Assembly (NCBI GenBank): GCA_030054295.1
Contig: JASGCE010000005.1
Location: 1-37,997, forward strand
DNA from: Minisyncoccota bacterium
GTDB lineage: Bacteria > Pseudomonadota > Alphaproteobacteria > Elsterales > Elsteraceae
Length of the DNA: 37,997 bases
Direction: 5' to 3'
Positions within the stretch are counted from its first letter, which is position 1. Each line of letters begins with the position of its first letter. The notes under the pieces were generated by a model. The model did no database searches. It was not told the origin of the DNA and worked only from the letters and a program-made list of their open reading frames with translations. Below, piece by piece: positions 25,877 through 34,990 of this stretch. The translations under genes and the position numbers were made by a program.

Positions 25877-27043
25877 GTGTCTACAAATCATCAAACTGCT
25901 CATCGCAATGCAAAACAAGACCCTGAGAAACCTTGGCTCAATCCAAATGCCAAGCCCTTTGTGCGGTTCCAGAATGTCTCGAAACAGTTCGGCGACTTTA
26001 CCGCCGTCGATTCGATCAATCTAGATATTTACAAGGGCGAGATGTTCGCTCTGGTCGGTGGCTCGGGCTGTGGTAAAACCACTCTACTGCGAATGTTGGC
26101 GGGATTTTTGGACCCGTCGGCGGGCAAGGTCATGATCGACGGCACCGATGTCAATGGGGTTCCGCCCTATGAACGGCCAGTCAATATGATGTTCCAGTCC
26201 TATGCCCTCTTCCCCCATATGACGGTGGAGAAGAATATTGCCTATGCCCTCAAGCTCGATAAGATGGAAAAGGACGAGCGCAAAAGGCGTATCGATGAGG
26301 CCCTCGAGATGGTACAGATGAGCAAATTTGCCCATCGCAAACCCCATCAACTATCGGGTGGTCAAAGGCAGCGCGTCGCCCTTGCCCGCGCCTTGATTAA
26401 GCGGCCAAAAGTGCTGTTGCTGGATGAACCCCTGTCGGCCCTCGATAAAAAACTGCGGGAAGCGACTCAGTTTGAGTTGATGGCGATTCAATATAAGCTC
26501 GGCATCACCTTTATTTTCGTGACCCATGATCAGGAGGAGGCAATGGCCCTCTCCTCGCGGATCGCGGTGCTCGATAAGGGGCAGGTGATTCAGGTCGGGA
26601 CCCCATCGGAGATTTACGAATTCCCCAATTCGCGCTTTGTCGCCGAATTTGTCGGCTCGACCAATATGTTTGAAGGTACGGTGGTGGAGGATACCCCCAA
26701 TCAGGTGGTGATCGAATCTGCCTCGACCAAGGGCAATATCAATGTCGATGATGTGGGTCGTTATCAGATTGGTCAGACCGTCTGGGTCAATGTTCGGCCA
26801 GAAAAGATCAAACTCAGCAAAACCAAACCGGCAAAACATGCTGGCTTGAATGTGCTGGAGGGGACGGTGTCTGAACTCGGTTATCGCGGTAACCATGTCA
26901 TCTATCGGGTCAAGGCAGCCAGCGGCAAAATCATCATGGTTTTTGCCCAAAGCCAGAATCGTACCGAGGAACTCGATATTACCTGGGACGATAAGGTCTT
27001 TATCAGCTGGGAGGCCGATGGCTGTATCATTGTCAAGTCATAA
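25877..27043 (+). CDS. Spermidine/putrescine-type ABC transporter ATP-binding protein (PotA-like)
   Basis: This is the ATPase subunit of an importer of the polyamine/opine/iron class. The 388-residue protein has Walker A GGSGCGKT (61-68), Q-loop Q107, signature LSGGQ (159-163), Walker B VLLLDEP (179-185), H217 in THDQEE and a C-terminal TOBE-type domain (about 290-386). The GTG start at 25877 has a strong GGGAGG. It is followed by two permease genes, completing a PotABC core, but no periplasmic binding-protein gene is in the window. Confidence 0.92.
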   Translation: MSTNHQTAHRNAKQDPEKPWLNPNAKPFVRFQNVSKQFGDFTAVDSINLDIYKGEMFALVGGSGCGKTTLLRMLAGFLDPSAGKVMIDGTDVNGVPPYERPVNMMFQSYALFPHMTVEKNIAYALKLDKMEKDERKRRIDEALEMVQMSKFAHRKPHQLSGGQRQRVALARALIKRPKVLLLDEPLSALDKKLREATQFELMAIQYKLGITFIFVTHDQEEAMALSSRIAVLDKGQVIQVGTPSEIYEFPNSRFVAEFVGSTNMFEGTVVEDTPNQVVIESASTKGNINVDDVGRYQIGQTVWVNVRPEKIKLSKTKPAKHAGLNVLEGTVSELGYRGNHVIYRVKAASGKIIMVFAQSQNRTEELDITWDDKVFISWEADGCIIVKS

Positions 27044-27102
27044 GGATTTGCCCTGAAGCCTCCATCCCATCCGCTCACACCCGTTAAGCAAGAGGTGTCC
27101 CA

Positions 27103-28173
27103 ATGTCCGATAGTACCAATACCGAGGCCGCAACGGCCCCTAACAGCGGCGCAAAAAAGAAGAATTTTCTGGTCAGGATCATCAGCAATAACAGCAAGTG
27201 GCTGATGATTGCGCCGCCACTCTATTACATGGTTTTTCTGTTCTTGATCCCGTTTTTGCTGGCCCTCAAGATCAGTTTTGCCGATTCGATTCTGGCGGTG
27301 CCGCCCTTTACGGCGATTTATGAATATAAGGATGATCATCTGCTTTTAAATCTATCCTTGCTGAATTTTCAGGCCCTGGGTCACGATGTCGTCACCTATA
27401 AGAACGAGCTGATTTACAATTTCGGCAATCTGGTTGGTTGGATTGGCGGGCTCTTCTCCTCCGCCCCGGCTGTGGTGACGGAGGTTGTTGCGCCTGAACC
27501 AAGTCAATATCTCTCGGCCTTTGTCGAATCCCTGCGATTGGCAACCATTGCTACGATAGTCTGTCTGTTGATTGGCTATCCGGTGGCCTATGCCATCGCC
27601 CGCGCCCCCAAGTCGCGGCAGAATATCTATATTATGCTGGTGATTCTGCCCTTTTGGACTTCGTTTTTGCTGCGGGTCTATGCCCTGCAGGGGGTGCTGC
27701 GCGACAGTGGGTTGCTCAACCAGTTATTGATTTTTATGGGCTTTATCGACGAGCCGATTCACATTCTGCAAACCAGTTTGGCGGTGCAGATTGGGATTGC
27801 CTATTCCTATGCCCCCTTTATGGTTTTGCCGCTCTATGCGACATTGCAAAAGCTCGACCCAGCCCTGCTGGAGGCTGCGAGCGATCTAGGGTCTAGGCCC
27901 TTCCGCGCCTTTTTGGATGTGACCCTGCCCCTGTCCATGCCTGGGGTGATTGCCGGTTCGATGCTGACCTTCATTCCGGCCATGGGTGAATATATTATTC
28001 CCGACATGTTGGGAGGGCCTGGGGTTCAGACCATCGGACGAGTCCTGTGGGATACCTTCTTTAATGATCGCGATTGGCCGATGGCTGCGGCGGTGTCGAT
28101 TGCCTTCCTGTTGTTTCTGGTCGTGCCAATCGGGATCTATCAATATTACAGTATTCGTGAAAGGGAGGCTTAG
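27103..28173 (+). CDS. ABC transporter permease (PotB-like)
   Basis: This is the first membrane subunit of the importer. The 356-residue protein has an N-terminal cytoplasmic tail, a membrane segment near 32-54, a long periplasmic insert (about 60-135), then five segments. The EAA loop reads LLEAASDLGSRPFRAFLDVTLP, and GEYIIPDMLGG is typical of PotB/PotH. The insert is larger than in E. coli PotB. The stop TAG at 28171 abuts the next ATG at 28174. Confidence 0.9.
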   Translation: MSDSTNTEAATAPNSGAKKKNFLVRIISNNSKWLMIAPPLYYMVFLFLIPFLLALKISFADSILAVPPFTAIYEYKDDHLLLNLSLLNFQALGHDVVTYKNELIYNFGNLVGWIGGLFSSAPAVVTEVVAPEPSQYLSAFVESLRLATIATIVCLLIGYPVAYAIARAPKSRQNIYIMLVILPFWTSFLLRVYALQGVLRDSGLLNQLLIFMGFIDEPIHILQTSLAVQIGIAYSYAPFMVLPLYATLQKLDPALLEAASDLGSRPFRAFLDVTLPLSMPGVIAGSMLTFIPAMGEYIIPDMLGGPGVQTIGRVLWDTFFNDRDWPMAAAVSIAFLLFLVVPIGIYQYYSIREREA

Positions 28174-29022
28174 ATGTCAAAATTCCTTCGTAAGTTTGAT
28201 TTTTTGCAGGTGATTTTGATTCTATCGCTCGCCCTGCTCTATATTCCGATCATTGTGATGGTGGTTGGTTCCTTCAATGCTTCGCAATTGGCGAATCACT
28301 GGACGGGATTTACCCTCGAATGGTTTGTCAAACTTTTTAACGACCGTCGGGTGCTGGAGGCGGCTCTGCTTTCGGTGGAGATTGCCTTTTTGGCCTCGAC
28401 CATTTCGGTGATTTTGGGGACATTGATTGGAATCTCCCTGGTGCGAGTCCCGCGGTTCTTTGGGCGGTTACTCTTGACCACCATGATCACTGCGCCCTTG
28501 GTTATGCCCGATGTGATTACCGGACTCTGTCAGGCCCTGCTCTTTAATCAGACGCGGGTTCTGTTTGGCTGGCCGACTCAGGGTGGATTTGTAACAATTC
28601 TGCTGGCCCATATTACCTTTACCATGGCCTATGCGGCGGTGACGATTCAGTCGCGGATGCTGACGGTGGATCGATCCTTGGAGGATGCAGCGATGGATCT
28701 GGGGGCTGGGCCGGTGCGGGCCTTTGTCGAGATTACTCTGCCGATTATTGCGCCGGCGCTCTTCTCGTCGTGGTTGCTGGGTCTGACATTATCGCTCGAC
28801 GATGTGGTGATTGCCAGTTTTGTGACCGGGCCAGGCGCGACGACTCTGCCCATGACCATCTATTCCAAGGTCAAGCTGGGGGTGAGCCCGGACATGAATG
28901 CCTTGGCAACAATCATTCTGGCCATAGTCGGCGCGGGTGTCATTATCTCCAACATCATCATGGTGAGGGCCGAGAAGCAAAGGCAACTCGATGAGTCAAA
29001 AGCCATGGCTGAAGCGCATTGA
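28174..29022 (+). CDS. ABC transporter permease (PotC-like)
   Basis: The second membrane subunit of the importer, 282 residues with six membrane segments, has the EAA-loop segment LEDAAMDLGAGPVRAFVEIT and the PotC/PotI-type SLDDVVIASFVTGPGATTLP. It starts directly after the potB-like stop (TAGATG). It ends the catabolic/transport cluster. The next genes are A+T-rich and unrelated. Confidence 0.91.
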   Translation: MSKFLRKFDFLQVILILSLALLYIPIIVMVVGSFNASQLANHWTGFTLEWFVKLFNDRRVLEAALLSVEIAFLASTISVILGTLIGISLVRVPRFFGRLLLTTMITAPLVMPDVITGLCQALLFNQTRVLFGWPTQGGFVTILLAHITFTMAYAAVTIQSRMLTVDRSLEDAAMDLGAGPVRAFVEITLPIIAPALFSSWLLGLTLSLDDVVIASFVTGPGATTLPMTIYSKVKLGVSPDMNALATIILAIVGAGVIISNIIMVRAEKQRQLDESKAMAEAH

Positions 29023-29138
29023 CTCCTTCATCATTACTTAACTTTGAATGATTATGATAGGAAGTCTAAACTGATTAAGGTGTAGCTTGACAAACAGTCA
29101 ATTTATACCTTATTAGGTTGAAAACAAAGGAGTAGGTT

Positions 29139-29375
29139 ATGCCCATCAATGAGAGAGAATCACAAGCACTCAAAAATTCTGGCTTGTTAATAGTAAATGA
29201 ATCTAATCCATATGGTGATGCCATAAGGCAAAGGCGGCGCTTTGAATTTGCAAAGCTTTCAAAAAACAGTCCAGCAAATCAGGTTACAGACAAGCAGATC
29301 GAAGATTACTTTGATGGGGGCAAAAGGGACATTAAAACCGTTCCGGCCTTTATTAATAGTAAGAATCTTACTTGA
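29139..29375 (+). CDS. Hypothetical protein, 78 residues
   Basis: This small polar protein begins MPINERESQALKNSGLLIVN and has basic stretches (RQRRRFEFAK, GGKRDIK). No membrane segment or known motif was seen. AAAGGAG lies 7 bases before the ATG, and TTGACA at 29087-29092 may be a -35 element, though no good -10 follows. Its TGA stop lies inside the -35 hexamer of the next gene's promoter. It belongs to an A+T-rich two-gene island and may be horizontally acquired. A toxin-antitoxin role is possible but unsupported. Confidence 0.6.
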   Translation: MPINERESQALKNSGLLIVNESNPYGDAIRQRRRFEFAKLSKNSPANQVTDKQIEDYFDGGKRDIKTVPAFINSKNLT

Positions 29376-29399
29376 CACAATTCTATTGACTGCTAAGAT
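29372..29399 (+). promoter_or_regulatory. Promoter of the 198-residue hypothetical gene
   Basis: TTGACA (29372-29377), a 16-base spacer and TAAGAT (29394-29399) lie 29 bases before the GTG start. The -35 overlaps the stop codon of the upstream small gene. Confidence 0.5.
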
Positions 29400-29428
29400 T
29401 GTCTTCCTATAAAAATGGGGGGAAAATC

Positions 29429-30025
29429 GTGACAATTGATTACATGTCCACAGTATCGGCAATAACAATTCTTATTAGGAGACTTAAAAATCTCCAAGCA
29501 ATTGGTTATGAGTTAAAAATTCATAATCCAGAATTGGTTAAATTGTATGTCAATACAAATAAAATGTTAAGTTTATCCTATCCTGAAGAGGGAGGAATTG
29601 GTCCAAGTGCTTTAAAAATTTCGGGCTACTTTCTGTATAATTTTGTAGAACAATGCCCTATTCATATAAATAAAATACCTCTTAGCTCTGATTTTAACAA
29701 TGAATCCTACAGGGTTGAAGGTGCAGTTGATTTCAAATTAGTAACCGAAGACATAGTTCCATTTCTTGGCTTATTGGTTGTCTTTGATATATGTTCAATT
29801 GCAAATAGAGAATTTGAATTTAACAAACATGTTGATTTTGACATCTATCAGAACAAACCAAGTTTTGAAAGAATTGTTGTTTATACTAATCCTGGATTTT
29901 TGAAAGATTTTATCCAGCTCTTGAAGGTTGGTGTTTTGAACCCGCAGGGCATTGTGATGTCTCTATCAGCTTTAATGGAGGGATTGCATGGCTATCGTCG
30001 GGAAAATGTTGAATCAGGTTGGTAA
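29429..30025 (+). CDS. Hypothetical protein, 198 residues, A+T-rich
   Basis: This protein of unknown family begins MTIDYMSTVSAITILIRRLK and has hydrophobic stretches (FLGLLVVFDICSIA, about residues 112-125) but no clear signal peptide or catalytic motif. The GTG start at 29429 is preferred because GGGGGGA lies 6-7 bases upstream. A TTG at 29399 would fall in the promoter. Base composition is very low in G+C (14 of 60 at 29521-29580), unlike all core neighbours, so recent acquisition is likely. It sits between the transporter genes and lysA. Confidence 0.62.
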   Translation: MTIDYMSTVSAITILIRRLKNLQAIGYELKIHNPELVKLYVNTNKMLSLSYPEEGGIGPSALKISGYFLYNFVEQCPIHINKIPLSSDFNNESYRVEGAVDFKLVTEDIVPFLGLLVVFDICSIANREFEFNKHVDFDIYQNKPSFERIVVYTNPGFLKDFIQLLKVGVLNPQGIVMSLSALMEGLHGYRRENVESGW

Positions 30026-30044
30026 GTCTTGAATTATCGGCTAT

Positions 30045-31313
30045 TCAGCACTCATTGCAGAGTTTATCAAATTTATAAAATTCCTCCGCTCCAATCCTCG
30101 GTCTAATCACATCGAACCTGTCGCCTTTGACCATCACTTCGGGGACCAGGGGGCGGGAATTATAGCCGTTGCTCATGCTCGCGCCATAGGCCCCGGCGTC
30201 GAGGAAGGCCAGCAAATCGCCTTCAGCGAGTGGCGGCAGTTCTCTCCCGCTGGTAAAGCTATCGGTGGATTCGCAGATCGGCCCGACAATATCAAAGGGA
30301 GTCAGGGGTGCTCCATCCGCCGCCTCTGCCACTGGCACAATATGGTGGTAAGAACCATAGAGGGCGGGCCGCATCAGGTCGTTCATGGCGGCATCGACAA
30401 TGGCAAATTCCCGTCCTGACTGGGATTTGCGGTACAGGACTTCGGTCAGTAAAACCCCTGAATCTCCGACCAAATATCGTCCGGGTTCCAGAATCAATTG
30501 GCAGCCGAGGTCGCCAATCACCTCACTTATCAGGGCGATAAAATCTTCGGGGGCAACTGTTTTTTCGCCGCGATAGGATATGGCCAGGCCGCCGCCGAGA
30601 TCGAGCCGTTCGATCACCGCCCCTTGACTGCGCAGGTTTAGAACCAGTTCCCGCATCTTGATAAAGGCCTGCCGCGATGGCCCGAGTTCGTTGATCTGCG
30701 AGCCAATATGGACGGCGAGACCGAGCAGCTTGACATTCGGCAGCTTCAAGGCCAATTGCCACAGGGAAGGAATCTCGTCGATGGCAATACCGAATTTATT
30801 GTCTTTTTTCCCCGTCGAGATCTTGGCGTGGGTCGCGGCATCGACATCGGGATTGACGCGGAATACCACCGGCGCGACAAGATTGACCGCAGCGGCGAGG
30901 CGGTTGATCATCGCCAATTCTGACGGGGATTCGACATTAAACTGGCCGATTCCGACCTCGAGGGCGCGGGCGATCTCGGCGCGGGTTTTGCCGACGCCCG
31001 AGAATACAATCCGTTCAGCCGCAATTCCCGCCCTCAGGGCTCGCTCCAATTCGCCGCCTGATACGACATCGGCCCCGCTGCCGAGTTTGGAAAATAGATT
31101 AATTACGGCGAGGTTGGGATTGGCCTTGACGGCAAAACAGATGGTGGTTGGAATCTTGCTGGCCAAAACTGCGGCTTCTAAACGGCGATAGGCCCTCTCC
31201 ATTCCGGCTGCCGAATAGACATAGCAGGGGGTTCCTACCGCTGCGGCAATTTGCCGCATGGTGACCGATTCCATGGTCATCTGGCCGTTACGATATTCAA
31301 TATTCCGATCCAT
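30045..31313 (-). CDS. lysA: Diaminopimelate decarboxylase
   Basis: LysA converts meso-diaminopimelate to L-lysine, the last step of lysine synthesis. The 422-residue protein has the PLP lysine in CFAVKANPN (K63), VHIGSQI, the Gly-rich LDLGGGLAISY, LILEPGRYLVG and the substrate-site CESTDSF with the active-site cysteine. The start at 31313 (MDRNIEYRNG) matches the family better than the in-frame ATG at 31331, which would overlap no good ribosome-binding site. It follows argH and the small lipoprotein gene in the order usual in alphaproteobacteria. Confidence 0.95.
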   Translation of the reverse strand: MDRNIEYRNGQMTMESVTMRQIAAAVGTPCYVYSAAGMERAYRRLEAAVLASKIPTTICFAVKANPNLAVINLFSKLGSGADVVSGGELERALRAGIAAERIVFSGVGKTRAEIARALEVGIGQFNVESPSELAMINRLAAAVNLVAPVVFRVNPDVDAATHAKISTGKKDNKFGIAIDEIPSLWQLALKLPNVKLLGLAVHIGSQINELGPSRQAFIKMRELVLNLRSQGAVIERLDLGGGLAISYRGEKTVAPEDFIALISEVIGDLGCQLILEPGRYLVGDSGVLLTEVLYRKSQSGREFAIVDAAMNDLMRPALYGSYHHIVPVAEAADGAPLTPFDIVGPICESTDSFTSGRELPPLAEGDLLAFLDAGAYGASMSNGYNSRPLVPEVMVKGDRFDVIRPRIGAEEFYKFDKLCNEC

Positions 31314-31354
31314 AGTCCAAGCCCTTACCATGCCGCGCCGCGCGGCTTCAAGAC

Positions 31355-31486
31355 CTATTCTGCCGGATAATTACCCGGCCAGGTCACATCAGCTCCGGCG
31401 GGAGGAGTCGGGGGGCCGCGCAGGCCACAGGCGGCGAGCGGAAAAGCCAGCAGAGCCAACAGCAACAGGGTCATAGAAAACTTCAT
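31355..31486 (-). CDS. Small lipoprotein, LptM/YifL-like (43 residues)
   Basis: The short open frame reads [20 protein letters not shown], followed by [14 protein letters not shown] and a short tail. LAAC at residues 17-20 is a lipobox with the lipidated Cys20, and GLRGPP matches the GL[KR]GP motif of LptM (YifL), a lipoprotein that assists LptD assembly in enterobacteria. The ATG overlaps the argH stop (ATGA, 31486-31483), and lysA follows after about 40 bases. The gene position between argH and lysA is conserved in many alphaproteobacteria. The LptM role here is inferred. Confidence 0.8.
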   Translation of the reverse strand: MKFSMTLLLLALLAFPLAACGLRGPPTPPAGADVTWPGNYPAE

Positions 31487-32931
31487 TTTACATATTTCTT
31501 TCTGGCGGCAGCGGTGGCGGCCTTGACCCGCTCAGGGGCGGTTCCGCCGAAGGAGTTTCGCTTGGCCACCGATGATTCCAATGTAAGCTGTTCATATACC
31601 GCTTCTGTCAATTTTGGTTCAATCGATTGCATGGCGGTTAGGGGCAGTTCGGTCAATCCTACCCCGAGAGACTCGGCTAGGGCGACGATTTCGCCGGTTA
31701 CCCTATGGGCCTGACGGAAGGGGAGTTTCAGTTCCATCACCAGATAGTCGGCCAGGTCGGTGGCGGTGATAAAGCCGGTGAAGGCGGCCCTGTATAGGCG
31801 TTCGCGGTTGACGGTCATGTCCTTGACCATGCCAGTTGCGGCAGCCAGGCAGAGGTTGAGGGAATCGACGGTGGCAAATACCGGTTCCTTATCCTCCTGC
31901 AGATCCTTGGCATAGGCGAGGGGCAGGGCCTTGACGACCAGCACCAGATTGGTAAAGGCCGCCAGCGATCTACCGACGCGGGCGCGGAGAAGTTCGGCGG
32001 CATCGGGATTGCGTTTTTGTGGCATGATCGAACTGCCGGTGGTAAAGCGATCCGACAGCTGAATATAGCGGAAATTATCGCTGACCCAGATAATCAGCTC
32101 CTCGGCAAAACGCGACAGATGCAGGCCCAAGATGGTCGCAGCGGCTAGGAATTCCAAAGCAAAGTCGCGGTCGGATACGGCATCCAATGAATTGGCGGTG
32201 GGGCGGTCAAAACCCAGTGCCCTGGTCGTAAAGTCTCGGTCGATGGGGTAGGGGGTTCCGGCCAATGCTGCCGAACCGAGGGGGTTTTCGTTCATTCGTG
32301 CCCGGCAATCCGACAGGCGACCGCGATCCCGCCCGAGCATCTCGACATAGGCAAGTAAATGATGCCCGAGGGTCACGGGCTGGGCCGCCTGCATATGGGT
32401 CAGGCCCGGCAATATGGTATCAATATGGGCCTCGGCGAGGATTATCAGCTGCTCTTGTAGGGATTGAATCGAAAGGTTGAGTCCATCGATCTCCTCGCGT
32501 AACCAGAGCTTAAAATCAGTCGCCACCTGATCGTTGCGGGAGCGGGCGGTGTGGAGCCGTCCGGCGACTGGACCGATCAATTCGGCCAGCCGAGACTCGA
32601 TATTCATGTGAATATCTTCATGCTCAATTTTAAAAACAAACTCACCGCGGGCGATCTCGGTGCCGATGGTCGCAAGACCCTCCAGAATCTGGCTGCCATC
32701 TTCCGCCGAGATAATCCCTTGCTTGACCAGCATGTGACAATGGGCGGTGGAGCCAGCCAGGTCCTGCATCGCCAGTCTCTGGTCAATATCGATCGAGGCA
32801 TTGATTTGCCGCATGATCTCGCTGGGGCCGCCCTTAAACCTTCCGCCCCACAGGCTATTGACCCCCATATCCGCGTCATTCTGGCTGGAACTGGCTGGAG
32901 CGACCTCAGGGGTGCGCGATGATTCTTTCAT
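31483..32931 (-). CDS. argH: Argininosuccinate lyase
   Basis: ArgH cleaves argininosuccinate to arginine and fumarate. The 482-residue protein has TARSRNDQ (128-135), [10 protein letters not shown] (176-185) and the fumarase/lyase signature [12 protein letters not shown] (299-310) with the catalytic Ser. The first 22 residues ([16 protein letters not shown]...) look unconserved, and a start at the internal MGVNSLWGG (residue 22) is possible. It is the first gene of the argH-lptM-lysA unit and diverges from the TlpA-like gene across 104 bases. Confidence 0.96.
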   Translation of the reverse strand: MKESSRTPEVAPASSSQNDADMGVNSLWGGRFKGGPSEIMRQINASIDIDQRLAMQDLAGSTAHCHMLVKQGIISAEDGSQILEGLATIGTEIARGEFVFKIEHEDIHMNIESRLAELIGPVAGRLHTARSRNDQVATDFKLWLREEIDGLNLSIQSLQEQLIILAEAHIDTILPGLTHMQAAQPVTLGHHLLAYVEMLGRDRGRLSDCRARMNENPLGSAALAGTPYPIDRDFTTRALGFDRPTANSLDAVSDRDFALEFLAAATILGLHLSRFAEELIIWVSDNFRYIQLSDRFTTGSSIMPQKRNPDAAELLRARVGRSLAAFTNLVLVVKALPLAYAKDLQEDKEPVFATVDSLNLCLAAATGMVKDMTVNRERLYRAAFTGFITATDLADYLVMELKLPFRQAHRVTGEIVALAESLGVGLTELPLTAMQSIEPKLTEAVYEQLTLESSVAKRNSFGGTAPERVKAATAAARKKYVK

Positions 32932-33035
32932 AGATTGATATCCGTAATTTGACCTAAATAATTAATTAGGCTAAAGCTGCTGAAGATGCAACCCTTGCCC
33001 CTTGATCTCGCCCTATCTTATCAACTGAGACGCCC

Positions 33036-33797
33036 GTGATTAAACCTAAAAAACTTTCCGCAGCCTCGGTAAGGCAGCTTAAGAAGATTAAATCGGCGGG
33101 GAGTCGTGCGACCTCGGCGGCGGCGGTTTCGGGGCGGAGGCTGATCAGGCCCTTTGACCATTTGCTTCAGGTTTCACGATTTGCTCGGGTGACATTTATC
33201 AGTGGCTTTGTTCTGGTCTGTTTGGTCTTGGCGACTCTGGTTGGTTTTCATCTCTCTCGGATTCTGTGGAGCGAAGAGACTGCAAGGCAAGACCATGGGG
33301 CGAGCGGGCTCTTGCCGATTGAAACCAATCTCGAGACAGCCGAATTTGCCGAGTTCAAACCGAGCGGGGCCGAGGCTGGTAACCTATCAGCCCTGCGACT
33401 AATCGATTCAAACAACCGCCCCTTTGACATATCCGCCCTTAAGGGTCGAGTCATAGTGATTAACTTCTGGGCCACCTGGTGCGCCCCCTGTATTGCAGAA
33501 TTGCCGAAGCTAGCCCAAATGTCATCGGTGTGGAAAAATCGCGGAGTCGAGTTTATCGCGGTCTCGGTCGATGAAGAGGGCTGGAACAAGGTAAGGCCCT
33601 TTTTAGAACAGCATAGAGTCAAGTTTTTAACCGTCATGGTCGATCGAGACTTGACCGCGACCCAGAGTTTCCATATTCGCGGCTTGCCGACGACGGTATT
33701 TTTTGATCGCCAGGGGCGGGATATTGGCCGCATCGCCGGTGAATATGATTGGTTAAATGCCTCGGCCATGAATCTTTTACAAACACTATCCCGATAA
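33036..33797 (+). CDS. TlpA-like membrane-anchored thioredoxin
   Basis: This is a periplasmic thiol-disulfide protein of the TlpA/ResA group, which reduces disulfides in cytochrome c or oxidase assembly. The 253-residue protein has a basic N-terminal region, one membrane segment (about 53-71) and a periplasmic thioredoxin domain with FWATWCAPC (C149, C152), a cis-Pro segment GLPTTVFFDRQG and the AhpC/TSA-like SVDEEGW. The start is GTG 33036, with GAGA upstream; the N-terminal 40 residues are poorly conserved in appearance. It precedes the petABC region, in keeping with respiratory-complex maturation, although the target is not shown. Confidence 0.85.
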   Translation: MIKPKKLSAASVRQLKKIKSAGSRATSAAAVSGRRLIRPFDHLLQVSRFARVTFISGFVLVCLVLATLVGFHLSRILWSEETARQDHGASGLLPIETNLETAEFAEFKPSGAEAGNLSALRLIDSNNRPFDISALKGRVIVINFWATWCAPCIAELPKLAQMSSVWKNRGVEFIAVSVDEEGWNKVRPFLEQHRVKFLTVMVDRDLTATQSFHIRGLPTTVFFDRQGRDIGRIAGEYDWLNASAMNLLQTLSR

Positions 33798-33814
33798 AAG
33801 AGTAAGATGAAATA

Positions 33815-34822
33815 ATGGGTACCATTGGTTTAGTCCGGGTGATGATGATGGCCCTCGCTTTTTGGGCGGGTCTGTCGCACTATCTATGCCAAATCGACCT
33901 GGCAGTGGCGGCAGAGTCGGCAGAGTCGGTTGCCGCGGTTCAGGCTCAGACCAATCAACCGCCAGCGGTTAAAAAAAAACCAGGTAAAAAAAATCCGTCA
34001 AGGTTGGTGACAATTCCGCCGGGGGAGATTGATCCCACCGAGCCGCGCCCCTTGGCCGCTCCGATTGATCCGGTGGTTAGTTTGCGCCTGCTGGAGGCCG
34101 AGATTAAGTCATCTGATGACAAGAAACTCCCTGATCTGCAACCCCCGCCGCAATTTGTTACCGTGACCAGTCCGGTCATGCCCTCATCCCGCGATGCAAA
34201 ATCAGCCGATCATCTGCCCCCATCGGAGCCAGACCGCACCCTGGCTGTGGTGGCGGGTGAGTCTTCTCCGTCACCAGCATCGACTAAGGATGGGGTCAAA
34301 AAATTCGTGCCACCGATAGAGATTGTCAGCCTGTGGGTCAATCTTCGCTCCACGGCGGCACTCGGCGATATGAGTCGCGCGATGGTCTTGCAAAAATGGC
34401 AGGAGCTTACAGCCGATAGGGCAGTGTCAAAAAAACATCAAAGGGGATTTGTGACTCTCTTGAATGCTACGGCGGTACTTGTCGATGGCCGCGACCATCG
34501 GCTGGCCCTCGAGACCATCAGGCAAAGAAGCCGAGTCTGGCAGGCGGTTCAGAATGGCTTTGACCCTATGGGTCTGCCGCTGGATGAGTCCTTGATTGTG
34601 GCGGCGACCGAGCAGCAAAATCCCAACTACCGCCCCCCGACTCGCTATGATGATCTTCGCGGTGTGCTGTTGCTTCAGGGCCTGACCTGTCCGCTGGTGA
34701 CGCGCTTTATCAAGCTTACCGAGGGGGATTGGCTGGTATCCTGTAACAACCGCCATAGATACCGTGTTAACCAGATGCCAAGCGGGGAGATTCTGGCCGC
34801 AGCCTATGAATGGCGGGAGTGA
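33815..34822 (+). CDS. Secreted protein of unknown function
   Basis: The 335-residue protein has an N-terminal hydrophobic signal (about residues 7-32, ending LAVAAES), a Pro/Lys/Ala-rich linker (about 40-150), and a C-terminal domain (about 170-335) with two Cys (LTCPLVTR and WLVSCNNRHRY) and WLVSCNNRHRYRVNQMPSGE. I do not recognise the family. The C-terminal part has a compact, possibly disulfide-stabilised look. It follows the TlpA-like gene after 17 bases and precedes petA, so an envelope or respiratory-assembly role is possible but unproven. Confidence 0.7.
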   Translation: MGTIGLVRVMMMALAFWAGLSHYLCQIDLAVAAESAESVAAVQAQTNQPPAVKKKPGKKNPSRLVTIPPGEIDPTEPRPLAAPIDPVVSLRLLEAEIKSSDDKKLPDLQPPPQFVTVTSPVMPSSRDAKSADHLPPSEPDRTLAVVAGESSPSPASTKDGVKKFVPPIEIVSLWVNLRSTAALGDMSRAMVLQKWQELTADRAVSKKHQRGFVTLLNATAVLVDGRDHRLALETIRQRSRVWQAVQNGFDPMGLPLDESLIVAATEQQNPNYRPPTRYDDLRGVLLLQGLTCPLVTRFIKLTEGDWLVSCNNRHRYRVNQMPSGEILAAAYEWRE

Positions 34823-34990
34823 GCTGCGGCGGGTTCAATCCTCGCGATAAACAAAAGATTAATCCGCAGGTCTCAAATTTAACTAGAAAGATTCCCAAAA
34901 CTTGGGTAAAGGATAGACCAGGCCCTAAGTTGAATTTATTTTCTGTTCAACCCCATCAATCGTGCATCGCTAGTGGAGCGGAGGTTCGGA

